From IMG/VR virus record IMGVR_UViG_3300044846_002962, positions 1 to 22,244 of that record: 22,244 bases of DNA. One strand, given 5' to 3'. Position numbers and translations under genes: made by a program. The notes under the pieces are model-generated. The model searched no databases. It was not told where the DNA came from and worked only from the letters and a program-made list of their open reading frames with translations. The DNA is from a virus. Shown piece by piece: positions 1-6,298 of this stretch. Position 1 is the stretch's first letter; every line of letters begins with the position of its first letter.

Positions 1-8
1 TATTTGAA

Positions 9-248
9 ATGAATAACTTAATTGATGGTGAAGATATATTTAATGAACATCATATTATGGAAATAGTTGAGACAGAGTTTACAGAGATGAATTGGTTCCA
101 TAAGATTATATTTGAAAAGTATCTAACATTAGGGAGTTTAAAGAAAGTATCTGTGGATACAAGAATACCTTTAACCTCAATTGCAAGATATGTAAAGGAA
201 ACAAAAACAACCATAAGACAGAATACATTTAGAAAATTAAATTATTAA
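9..248 (+). CDS. Small sigma-region-4-like / HTH protein (5' end may be cut by window)
   Basis: A 79-residue reading frame. The frame stays open to the left edge of the window, so the ATG used here may be internal to a longer gene. The second half (about residues 40-72) reads as a helix-turn-helix: a hydrophobic helix, a Gly-Ser turn, then LKKVSVDTRIPLTSIARYVK, which looks like sigma-70 region 4 or a related DNA-binding helix pair. The N-terminal part is acidic. Similar short sigma-like proteins occur upstream of the packaging genes in Bacteroidota phages, as far as I recall. It could be a phage transcription factor for late genes, and the window does contain a repeated promoter-like box it might read; that link is inference. 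Its stop overlaps the next ATG (ATG at 248), so it is translationally coupled to the following small gene. It could also be a generic HTH regulator. Confidence 0.55.
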   Translation: MNNLIDGEDIFNEHHIMEIVETEFTEMNWFHKIIFEKYLTLGSLKKVSVDTRIPLTSIARYVKETKTTIRQNTFRKLNY

Positions 249-418
249 TGTGTAATTGTAAAAAGAATAAAAGAGTTGAGACAAAGGTAATCATGGGAAC
301 ACCTGAACCTATTCCAACACCACAGGTAATTCAATTACCAGTGGAAGACCATTTCAATAATATAGATACAATAGAACCAATACAAAATGGAGAAGGAACT
401 ACAGGAGAAAATGGATAA
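248..418 (+). CDS. Small Cys-Lys N-terminus protein, 56 residues, unknown function
   Basis: A 56-residue reading frame whose ATG overlaps the stop codon of the preceding gene (TAATG) and whose end overlaps the next gene by about 32 bases. The N-terminus is MCNCKKNKRVETK, with a Cys-x-Cys pair at residues 2 and 4 followed by lysines. The middle is proline-rich (TPEPIPTP) and the C-terminus is acidic and glycine-rich, so most of it is probably disordered. The Cys-x-Cys-Lys start resembles the CTSCKKKK stretch of the next gene, which suggests a related metal- or nucleic-acid-binding role; this is inference. I do not recognise the family. The tight coupling on both sides and the lack of a competing frame support it as real. 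Confidence 0.6.
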   Translation: MCNCKKNKRVETKVIMGTPEPIPTPQVIQLPVEDHFNNIDTIEPIQNGEGTTGENG

Positions 419-725
419 ATTAAAACAAGAGTATATTGATAACCCACCAAAAAAGAAAAAGGGTTGTACATCTTGTAAGAAGAAAAAGAATGAAGTAACA
501 GAACTTCCACCTGTAATACAAGAGGAAGATATGTTCATTCCAACGTCGTCAGACATAAAGTTAGCATACGCAGAACTAACATCACTATTAGGAGTTAAAG
601 AAGATAAGAAAGAATTTATCAGTAAGGTATTTAAATTCTTATTCAATGAAGATTTTGATTGGGGATGTAGAAGTTGTGTTAACAAACAAGCAAGAAGATT
701 TAGAATATATGTCACAGGAAAATAA
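387..725 (+). CDS. Small four-cysteine (CxxC ... CxxC) protein, unknown function
   Basis: A 112-residue protein. The N-terminus is a charged helix (MEKELQEKMDKLKQEY), followed by a lysine-rich stretch holding C27-x-x-C30, an acidic and proline-containing spacer, an amphipathic helical part (about residues 55-88), and a C-terminal WGCRSC segment with C94-x-x-C97, then a basic tail. Two CxxC pairs could bind one zinc ion, although they are 64 residues apart. Located just upstream of the small terminase and overlapping it by 17 bases, it belongs to the packaging/late unit. I have a sense that the WGCxxC C-terminus recurs in Bacteroidota phages, but I cannot assign a function. A shadow frame on the opposite strand reads as poly-Phe and is not credible. 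Confidence 0.65.
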   Translation: MEKELQEKMDKLKQEYIDNPPKKKKGCTSCKKKKNEVTELPPVIQEEDMFIPTSSDIKLAYAELTSLLGVKEDKKEFISKVFKFLFNEDFDWGCRSCVNKQARRFRIYVTGK

Positions 726-1119
726 AGAAACTAAAAGAGGAAGAAAGACCAACGAAATAGATTACGAAGCACGTATGCCAAGGGTCTATGAATTGATGTT
801 ATATGAACATTTAGGTTATAAGGAGTTTGCAAGTAAAGCAGCAAAGGAATTTGGAATAAGTGAAAGACAGGCAGAGATGTTATGGTCTGAAGCAAGAAAA
901 AGATTAAAAGAAAGATTTGAAAGAAACAGTGAAGAAATATTACAAGACCATCTTAATCAATTATATGATTTACTTCATAGGTGTCGTGAAGAAAGGAATA
1001 AACGTGTTGAGCGAGAAGTTCTTTCAGATATTGCGAAGATACATTCGTTGGAGACAAAGAAGGTGGATGTAACATCAAACGGACAACCCATATCAATAAA
1101 CATAAACTTGAACGATTAA
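709..1119 (+). CDS. terS: Terminase small subunit (probable)
   Basis: A 136-residue protein from the ATG at 709. An earlier ATG at 646 would overlap the previous gene by 80 bases and add a segment unlike the rest; the 709 start gives a 17-base overlap, in line with the local style. After a basic KRGRK patch comes a helical region with an HTH-like segment (about residues 35-65: YKEFASKAAKEFGISERQAE), then a long charged helix likely to oligomerise (about 66-115), and a C-terminal beta strand ending ISININLND. This order (DNA-binding HTH, coiled helix, short C-terminal strand that contacts the large subunit) fits small terminases, which recognise phage DNA and hand it to the ATPase. The assignment rests on architecture and on the large terminase downstream. 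Three sugar-related genes separate the two subunits, which is unusual. Confidence 0.75.
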   Translation: MSQENKETKRGRKTNEIDYEARMPRVYELMLYEHLGYKEFASKAAKEFGISERQAEMLWSEARKRLKERFERNSEEILQDHLNQLYDLLHRCREERNKRVEREVLSDIAKIHSLETKKVDVTSNGQPISININLND

Positions 1120-1153
1120 TTTTTTTTGGACATAACCCCCGCTAAAATTTCGT

Positions 1154-1187
1154 TTTCAGACAACCTTATATACATATATATGAAATA
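1154..1187 (+). promoter_or_regulatory. Weak promoter-like segment before the methyltransferase gene
   Basis: The 60-base gap after the small terminase starts with eight T and contains TTTCAGACAAC (1154-1164), close to TTTCAGACCAC found before gene 17850. A TATATGAAATA stretch begins 17 bases after TTTCAG and matches 9 of 11 positions of the TATATTTAATA box seen elsewhere, but it would overlap the proposed ATG at 1180. If this is a promoter, the true start of the methyltransferase could be the ATG at 1213. This is the weakest of the four instances. Confidence 0.25.
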
Positions 1188-1737
1188 CACGACTACAAAA
1201 GAACAAACTTGGATGAGAGACCAAGTAGGAACGAATGGTTTATTAGACCTGATAAAAGAATTGGGAGACAACTCCAATAAAAGAATGATTGAGATTGGTT
1301 CATTCGTTGGTGAGAGTACAGTATTATTTGCACAATCATTTAAGGAAGTGATTGCAATTGATCCATTCTTGGAAGGGTATGATGATAAGGACCCAACATC
1401 ATATCTATTTGAATTTGATAATGTATATCAAACATACTTGGATAGGATTACCGTTTATTCAAACATACAGACGATTGTAGACACTTCTGATAACGCAGTG
1501 AAGGAATTGGTAGGAAAACAATTTGACTTTGTTTATATAGACGGATTACATACATACGAAGGTGTAAAGACAGATATTGTCAACTACCTACCATTGGTTA
1601 AAACAGGTGGAGTAATTGGTGGTCATGACTACACAGATAAGATACCACATTTGGTTGGAGTATATAATGCAGTAAATGAAATATTTGGTCACCCTGATAA
1701 AGTATTTGCTGATAACTCTTGGATAAAATATAAATAG
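1180..1737 (+). CDS. SAM-dependent methyltransferase (Methyltransf_24-like, probable O-methyltransferase)
   Basis: A 185-residue protein from the ATG at 1180. A TTG at 1126 also opens the frame but would translate the T-rich gap; an ATG at 1213 is the other candidate. It has the class I Rossmann methyltransferase signatures: motif I MIEIGSFVGES at residues 36-46 for SAM binding, AIDPF at 59-63, YIDGLHTYEGV around 119-129, and a GGVIGGHDY strand-loop around 143-151. The D-G-x-H pattern is typical of the Methyltransf_24 group, which methylates sugars or small hydroxylated molecules. It sits directly before two glycosyltransferase genes with a 3-base gap, so the substrate is probably a glycan, such as a host O-antigen or a decorated phage protein. 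A DNA methyltransferase is unlikely because no DPPY or PC motif is present. Confidence 0.8.
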   Translation: MKYTTTKEQTWMRDQVGTNGLLDLIKELGDNSNKRMIEIGSFVGESTVLFAQSFKEVIAIDPFLEGYDDKDPTSYLFEFDNVYQTYLDRITVYSNIQTIVDTSDNAVKELVGKQFDFVYIDGLHTYEGVKTDIVNYLPLVKTGGVIGGHDYTDKIPHLVGVYNAVNEIFGHPDKVFADNSWIKYK

Positions 1738-1740
1738 AAT

Positions 1741-2340
1741 ATGGATAAGATAGAATTTGTAATACCCACACATAAAAGGGTGGACCTACTAATAACAATA
1801 ATAAGTTCAATCGTTGCACAAACAAATCCAAATTGGAGAATACACGTTGTTGCTGATTGTCCTCCTGATGAAATTAAAGAAAGGTATTTAGATATTATTG
1901 CGTTCTTTGATGAACATAAGGATAAGATTAGATTCTCAGTAACAGATATGAGATATAACGATTGGGGACATACTCCACGTAATATTGGATTAAAACAAGC
2001 AACTGAGGAATGGGTTGTATTAACAGGTGAAGATAACTATTATGCACCAACGTTTGTTGAGAACTTCTTATCATCAGTTAAAGATAGAGATGATATTAAC
2101 TTTGCGTTTTGTAATATGGTACACAATTGGGTGAACGATGATTATATTCCTGTAAGATGTGAGATTGAATTTGGTAAGATTGATATTGGAAACTTTATGA
2201 CAAGAACCTTCAATGCACATAAATTAGAATTAAAGACAGATGTTGAACAGGCGGACTATTGGTTTATTGAAGAATACTTAGCGAGATTCCCTGAAGGGAA
2301 GATAATGCATATTGATAAAATTTTGTATGTCCACAATTAA
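1741..2340 (+). CDS. Family 2-like glycosyltransferase (GT-A fold)
   Basis: A 199-residue protein. It opens with VIPTHKR (residues 7-13), the usual first strand of GT2 enzymes, followed by a repeat of short helix-strand units and an Asp at 39 that would contact the nucleotide. GHTPRNIGLKQAT (76-88) matches the GT2 ARNxG...A segment, and GEDNYY (96-101) occupies the position of the DxD metal-binding motif, here reading E-D-N. The protein is shorter than bacterial GT2 enzymes (usually 250-330 residues) but retains the core fold. It likely transfers a sugar from a nucleotide sugar in the cytoplasm; no membrane segment is visible. It lies between a methyltransferase and a second glycosyltransferase, with a 14-base overlap to the latter. 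Donor and acceptor cannot be read from sequence. Confidence 0.82.
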   Translation: MDKIEFVIPTHKRVDLLITIISSIVAQTNPNWRIHVVADCPPDEIKERYLDIIAFFDEHKDKIRFSVTDMRYNDWGHTPRNIGLKQATEEWVVLTGEDNYYAPTFVENFLSSVKDRDDINFAFCNMVHNWVNDDYIPVRCEIEFGKIDIGNFMTRTFNAHKLELKTDVEQADYWFIEEYLARFPEGKIMHIDKILYVHN

Positions 2341-3055
2341 AGTAGCACTAGTAGTTGTAGCTAAATGGGAAGACCATTACTTAGACGAGTGGTTAGAGTA
2401 TAATCATAAGTTAGGTTTTGATAAGATTATAATGTATCAAAACGATTGGAGAACTAATATTGATAAACCATACTTACAGAAAGAAGTATGTGATGGTAGG
2501 TCAGTACAAGTTCCATTATATAACAATGTATTACATCACAATACAGAATACGATTGGATTGCGTTCATTGACTGTGATGAGTTTATTGTATTAAAGAAAC
2601 ATAACAACATCAAGGAATTAATTGAGGAGTATAAAGAACATACCAACGTAATATCATTGAATTGGTTTATACACGGAAATATGGGATTGGTTAATAGACA
2701 TTGTAATTCATTACTAAAGATGTTCCCAAAAAGAAATAGTGTAATTGATAATCATATTAAAGTGATTGTCAATGCAAGAAGTGGTGAAAGAATGATGTTA
2801 CCACACAATACACACGGACTTGCAATGGGAACTGATATGAAAAGATTCTATGGTCCATTCAATCCAAATGGTCCATCAGATGTTGCATACATTAGTCACA
2901 TACATAATAAGACAAAAGAAGATTGGAAGTTAAGATGTGATAGAGGTAGAGTTGATTGTGATATTCAACATGACCCTGATAGATGGGATAATGAAGTAGG
3001 TCAGAATGAAGATGTTGAAGACCTATCAGCGTTTAACTTCTTATATGGAAATTAA
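2327..3055 (+). CDS. Glycosyltransferase, GT92 / DUF23-like
   Basis: A 242-residue protein from the ATG at 2327; a TTG at 2312 is also in frame but less likely. Residues 13-34 (KWEDHYLDEWLEYNHKLG and following) are the hallmark N-terminal segment of GT92/DUF23-type enzymes, with a sugar-nucleotide site ending in QND at 38-40. DWIAFIDCDEFI (76-87) carries the D-x-D metal-binding motif. H191-I-H193 and the KTKEDW segment near 195-200 fit the C-terminal catalytic part. No signal peptide or membrane helix is evident, so it is probably cytoplasmic. It overlaps the preceding GT2 gene by 14 bases and the large terminase gene by 11 bases, so all three are translationally coupled. It probably adds a second sugar to the same glycan. 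The acceptor is unknown. Confidence 0.82.
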   Translation: MSTIKVALVVVAKWEDHYLDEWLEYNHKLGFDKIIMYQNDWRTNIDKPYLQKEVCDGRSVQVPLYNNVLHHNTEYDWIAFIDCDEFIVLKKHNNIKELIEEYKEHTNVISLNWFIHGNMGLVNRHCNSLLKMFPKRNSVIDNHIKVIVNARSGERMMLPHNTHGLAMGTDMKRFYGPFNPNGPSDVAYISHIHNKTKEDWKLRCDRGRVDCDIQHDPDRWDNEVGQNEDVEDLSAFNFLYGN

Positions 3056-4409
3056 TATAGACCTTACCAAAAAACAATCTCAAGCATGGAAACATTTAAT
3101 GGACCAAACAATAAACGAGGTATTGTATGGAGGTTCAGCAGGTGCAGGAAAGAGTTGGTTAGGATGTTTATGGATAAGTACCTTATGTTTAAACTATGCA
3201 GGGATAAGATGTTTGATTGGTAGAACTGTATTACAACAATTAAAGTTAACAACCCTCAATACATTATTTGAGGTATTACAACAAATGGGATTAAGGTCAG
3301 GTGAACATTATGTTTATAACGGACAATCAAATGTAATAACATTTAATAATAAGTCAGAAATAATTTTAAAGGATTTAGCGTATCAACCATCAGACCCTAA
3401 CTATGATAGTTTAGGTGGATTGGAATTGTCAGCAGTATTTATAGATGAAGCTGCTCAGATACCTCAACTTGCGTATAACATCCTTAAATCAAGGATAAGA
3501 TTTAAACTAAATGAATATAAGTTACAACCTAAGATATTGATGACGTGTAACCCTGGTCAAGTATGGTTAAAGAAAGTATTCTATCTACCATTCGTACAGG
3601 ATACCTTGCCAGACAATATGAAGTTTATTCCTGCACTACCCACAGATAACCCTCACTTACCTGAATCATATATACAGATGTTAAAGTCATTACCAACTCC
3701 TCAGAGAAGAAGATTATTGGAAGGTGATTGGAACTATATGGAAGAAGATGATAGTTTATTTGATTTTGATGCAATATCCAATTCAGTATTTAGACAAACA
3801 CCAAATGAACAAAACAAAAGATATATATCAGTTGACGTTGGTAGGTTTGGTGATGACAGGTCAGTAGCGGTGGTTTGGAATGGACTGGTTGTGATGGAAG
3901 TGTTAGTGTATAGAAAGTTATCAACGGTGGAATTAAGTAACGAAATTAAAGACCTTATTGCTAAATGGAAGATACATCCTCAACAGGTAATTGTGGATAG
4001 TGATGGCGTTGGAGGCGGAGTAGCGGATCAAATCCGTGGGGTGAACTTTGTGAACAATAGTAAAGCACTACACGAACAGAACTTCAGTAATTTAAAGAGT
4101 CAATGTTATGTAAAATTAAGTGAACTATTTAAAGAAGGAAAAATTTCCCTTAATATATTGGATAGTAGTTTGGTTGATGAATTAACTCAAGAACTACTAG
4201 CAGTTAAATTAAAAGACATAGATAAGGATAATAAAGTAGCAGTACAATCTAAGGATGATATGAAAAGGATATTAGGTAAGTCACCCGATTTATCTGATGC
4301 AGTGATGATGAGAATGTACTTTGAATTAAAGAATATGAAAGCAACAGGAAGATATGCAATAGGAGTGGTAGGTGGAAATAATTATACATCAATAAACAAT
4401 TTTAGATAA
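3045..4409 (+). CDS. terL: Terminase large subunit (packaging ATPase-nuclease)
   Basis: A 454-residue protein from the ATG at 3045; the ATG at 3006 would add 13 residues and a 50-base overlap. The N-terminal ATPase shows Walker A GGSAGAGKS (residues 29-37), Walker B VFIDEAAQ (131-138) and the coupling motif LMTCNP (165-170). The C-terminal RNase-H-like nuclease shows ISVDVGRFGDD (261-271, catalytic D264), VIVDSDGVGGG (around 315-325, D318/D320) and the final DLSDAV (415-420, D418). All the key acidic residues are present, so the enzyme should be active. It cuts concatemeric phage DNA and drives it into the prohead through the portal. Length and motif order are typical. The next gene starts one base after the stop. 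Confidence 0.97.
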   Translation: MEINIDLTKKQSQAWKHLMDQTINEVLYGGSAGAGKSWLGCLWISTLCLNYAGIRCLIGRTVLQQLKLTTLNTLFEVLQQMGLRSGEHYVYNGQSNVITFNNKSEIILKDLAYQPSDPNYDSLGGLELSAVFIDEAAQIPQLAYNILKSRIRFKLNEYKLQPKILMTCNPGQVWLKKVFYLPFVQDTLPDNMKFIPALPTDNPHLPESYIQMLKSLPTPQRRRLLEGDWNYMEEDDSLFDFDAISNSVFRQTPNEQNKRYISVDVGRFGDDRSVAVVWNGLVVMEVLVYRKLSTVELSNEIKDLIAKWKIHPQQVIVDSDGVGGGVADQIRGVNFVNNSKALHEQNFSNLKSQCYVKLSELFKEGKISLNILDSSLVDELTQELLAVKLKDIDKDNKVAVQSKDDMKRILGKSPDLSDAVMMRMYFELKNMKATGRYAIGVVGGNNYTSINNFR

Positions 4410-4410
4410 T

Positions 4411-5154
4411 ATGGTAAAGATAAAAGTAAATGAAGTAGAATATAAGGTCCCTGATTTTATATCAATTGATAACTACGTAAAGATATTCAAACAAAAAGAT
4501 TTGTTTAGTGAAGATTACTTCGCAGCAAAGATTATTAATAAACTAACTGATTGTCCCATTGAGGATTTATTAGAAGGTGATGCAGAGGAAATGAATTATG
4601 TAGCAGCATACATTATGTCATTAATCCCAACTGAAAGTCCTAAGTTCGTTGATAGATTTGAATTAGATGGAATTAGTTATGGGTTCTTTCCTAAGTGGAG
4701 AGATTTAAGTTACGCAGAGTTTGTGGATATGGATACAATCAGTACAAAAAAACCTGAAGAACTATTAAACCTATTACACATACTTGCATCAATTATGTAC
4801 AGACCAATTGTAAACGAAAGGTCTAAACACGATTTTGATATTGAGAAATACAATATTGATTCAATGAAAGAACGAGCAGAAATGTTCAAAAAGAAGTTAG
4901 ATATTAAGTACGTATTAGGTGCTCAGTTTTTTTTTATCAACTACGCAAAGACATTTTTAAGTTATACCCAAATGTCTTTGATGAAGAACCTACCAATGTG
5001 GACAAAGATAAAGCTCGCATGGAAGCTGAGGAAGATGATAATGAGTATAGTTTTCAAAAAACGTTCGGTTGGTTCGTTGTCACAAACAGAATTGCTGGAA
5101 ATGATTATTCAAAGCACGATTACATCTACGAAAAAAAGTTGGTGGAAATTCTAA
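4411..5154 (+). CDS. Tail-assembly-chaperone-like protein, proximal frame (unshifted product)
   Basis: This frame encodes 247 residues if read straight through. Residues 1-172 look like a normal protein: IKVNEVEYKVPDFISIDNYV at the start, an acidic middle, and a YAEFVDMDTI and LHILASIMYRP region, similar in feel to a single-ORF protein of Bacteroidota phages that precedes the tail genes. After a run of nine T (4927-4935) the same frame becomes Met/Lys/Trp-rich and unlike a folded domain (MKNLPMWTKIKLAWKLRKM), while the -1 frame becomes the credible one. I infer the true full-length product is made by a -1 frameshift at the T run, joining to the frame ending at 5228. Alternatives are a sequencing indel or a real short product. 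In many phages the two forms G and GT chaperone the tape measure protein. Confidence 0.65.
   Translation: MVKIKVNEVEYKVPDFISIDNYVKIFKQKDLFSEDYFAAKIINKLTDCPIEDLLEGDAEEMNYVAAYIMSLIPTESPKFVDRFELDGISYGFFPKWRDLSYAEFVDMDTISTKKPEELLNLLHILASIMYRPIVNERSKHDFDIEKYNIDSMKERAEMFKKKLDIKYVLGAQFFFINYAKTFLSYTQMSLMKNLPMWTKIKLAWKLRKMIMSIVFKKRSVGSLSQTELLEMIIQSTITSTKKSWWKF
4927..4935 (+). other. Run of nine T, candidate slippery site for -1 frameshift
   Basis: Nine consecutive T read as three Phe codons in the proximal frame. The heptamer T TTT TTT is an ideal slippery sequence for a -1 slip: both tRNAs re-pair fully. After a slip the next codon is TAT at 4935, giving FFFYQLRKDIF and then a long acidic domain in the new frame. 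The distal frame has a stop at 4905, so the shift must lie between 4908 and 5154. Homopolymer miscalling is the main alternative. Confidence 0.55.
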
Positions 5155-5228
5155 ATCAGTTATCTTATTTAATTCAATACGATAGAGAACAGGATAGGTT
5201 AATGAAACTTGCACAAAAAAGAGGATAA
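4935..5228 (+). CDS. Distal frame of the tail-assembly-chaperone-like gene (-1 frame)
   Basis: This is the -1 frame continuation, given from the first codon after the proposed slip. It reads YQLRKDIFKLYPNVFDEEP, then an acidic helical stretch, then FGWFVVTNRIAGNDY and a C-terminal helical region ending LMKLAQKRG. I recall a conserved WGWY...LA.GD segment at the C-terminus of a Bacteroidota phage protein next to the tail genes, and this segment resembles it (F-G-W-F...IAGND). A GTG at 4998 could start it as an independent gene of 76 residues, but no start context supports that and the upstream residues look like real protein. As part of a shifted fusion the total product would be about 272 residues. 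The gene ends 40 bases before the next start, within a promoter-like gap. Confidence 0.6.
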   Translation, partial: YQLRKDIFKLYPNVFDEEPTNVDKDKARMEAEEDDNEYSFQKTFGWFVVTNRIAGNDYSKHDYIYEKKLVEILNQLSYLIQYDREQDRLMKLAQKRG

Positions 5229-5268
5229 TTTCAGGATACGTTTTAATAAACTTTATATTTAATATTAG
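5225..5268 (+). promoter_or_regulatory. Promoter-like element upstream of gene 5269
   Basis: The gap holds ATAATTTCAG (5225-5234), 19 bases, then TATATTTAATATTA (5254-5267), then a G and the ATG. The same two boxes at the same 19-base spacing occur before gene 17850. The Bacteroidota housekeeping promoter is TTTG, 19-21 bases, TAnnTTTG; TATATTTA fits TAnnTTT, and TTTC could stand for the -33 box. Alternatively, it is a phage-specific late promoter or a translation enhancer next to the start codon. Confidence 0.5.
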
Positions 5269-6294
5269 ATGAGTACAGTAACCTATAAACAAATATTGAC
5301 GTATTTCAGTAGTATTGCGTTGAACCACGAACAGATTAATTCGTTTGGGTTTGGTGATTATAAACAGATTACCAACGATATACTAACTAAACAGGAACCA
5401 AAATATCCAAGGATGTATGTGGTACCTGAACAGGTTCAATTCAATCAGAACCATATTCATTATAATTTTGGTGTGGTCTTTATGGATAGAGTTGAAGATG
5501 ACTTATCCAATTTAGAAGAAGTAATGTCTGACACCTTAGAATTAGCGTCAGATATATTCACAGTATTTTATCAATCATATACATACGAACAAGGGGATTT
5601 TAGTAAGATAGCAGTAGGTGATTGGTCACCTGAGGTTGTTCCATTTACAGAAAGATTCAATACAATACTTGGTGGTCATACACTACATATCAAATTGACA
5701 ATACCGTTTGATTACAATAGTTGTAATTTACCTATTGTAAATGATTTTAGTTTTGGTCAGGATGAATCGTTTAGTTCTTATTATCAAATGATTAGAGATT
5801 GGAAACAGTTTGCACAAGCACACGAACAGGTTAATAGTTTTGGTTTTGGTGATGTGACACAACTAGTGGATGATGTAGAGACAAAAGTTGAACCATTATA
5901 TCCACGTTTATATTTTATACCTGAGACAACAACCCTCAATCAAAACCAATTAGATATAAATTTTGATGTAAGATGTTTAGATAGAGTTGAGGATGATTTA
6001 TCAAATCAACAAGATGTGTTATCTGATACCTTAGAGATTATGAAGGACTTTTATGCTAAAGCATATTTATCTGATTACGAGGTATTATGGAACGCATCAC
6101 TCAATCCAATCTTACAAGAGACACAAACAGAATTAGGTGGATGGAGTTTAATAGTTACAATACAACAGAAATTTGACTATAACAGATGTGTATTACCAAT
6201 AGATAGTTTTGCTGAAGGTATTACATGGGAAGAATTAAATAGAAGATGGATAGAAATAAATCAAGAATGGGATAGTGTTAAAAAATTAAATTAA
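5269..6294 (+). CDS. Internally duplicated structural protein, probable tail/neck component
   Basis: A 341-residue protein consisting of two related halves. Repeat 1 spans residues 20-156 and repeat 2 residues 185-311. Both begin HEQ(I/V)NSFGFGD, share LYPR-or-KYPRMY followed by a VPE/IPE segment, DRVEDDLSN and SDTLE, and end FDYN(S/R)C.LPI. Each half is an alpha-beta domain of roughly 130-140 residues, the size of tail terminator or tail completion proteins, but I cannot prove that fold. A single-domain relative with the same motifs is known to me from Bacteroidota phages as an unassigned structural protein. The C-terminus adds a short Trp-rich helix (residues 318-341). It follows the promoter-like element, so it probably starts a new transcription unit, and the fibre gene follows 4 bases after the stop. 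Function remains unknown beyond virion role. Confidence 0.7.
   Translation: MSTVTYKQILTYFSSIALNHEQINSFGFGDYKQITNDILTKQEPKYPRMYVVPEQVQFNQNHIHYNFGVVFMDRVEDDLSNLEEVMSDTLELASDIFTVFYQSYTYEQGDFSKIAVGDWSPEVVPFTERFNTILGGHTLHIKLTIPFDYNSCNLPIVNDFSFGQDESFSSYYQMIRDWKQFAQAHEQVNSFGFGDVTQLVDDVETKVEPLYPRLYFIPETTTLNQNQLDINFDVRCLDRVEDDLSNQQDVLSDTLEIMKDFYAKAYLSDYEVLWNASLNPILQETQTELGGWSLIVTIQQKFDYNRCVLPIDSFAEGITWEELNRRWIEINQEWDSVKKLN
5326..5736 (+). repeat. Intragenic domain repeat, copy 1
   Basis: Residues 20-156 of the 5269 gene product. The matching copy is at 5821-6201. The copies are clear at protein level but diverged at DNA level, so the duplication is old rather than an assembly artefact. Anchors: HEQINSFGFGD, DRVEDDLSN, SDTLE and FDYNSCNLPI. 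Confidence 0.85.
5821..6201 (+). repeat. Intragenic domain repeat, copy 2
   Basis: Residues 185-311 of the 5269 gene product. Anchors: HEQVNSFGFGD, DRVEDDLSN, SDTLE and FDYNRCVLPI. It lacks the loop carrying GDFSKIAVGDWSPE of copy 1 and is about ten residues shorter. Confidence 0.85.
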
Positions 6295-6298
6295 TAAT

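Noticed and set aside
646-708. Earlier ATG for the small terminase
   Set aside because: It gives an 80-base overlap with the previous gene and an extra segment without resemblance to terminases; 709 fits the local overlap style.
335-715. Minus-strand frame of 126 codons over the small Cys-rich gene
   Set aside because: Its Phe runs are the reverse of Lys codons; it lies opposite a better-supported gene and has no neighbours on that strand.
1120-1135. Rho-independent terminator after the small terminase (eight T)
   Set aside because: No stable hairpin precedes the T run, and the next gene is part of the same tight block.
1126-1179. TTG start extending the methyltransferase upstream
   Set aside because: It would translate the T-rich gap and adds 18 residues ahead of an ATG that already covers the full fold.
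4998-5228. Independent 76-residue gene from a GTG start
   Set aside because: Protein-like sequence extends upstream of the GTG in the same frame to the T run; a frameshift product explains it better.
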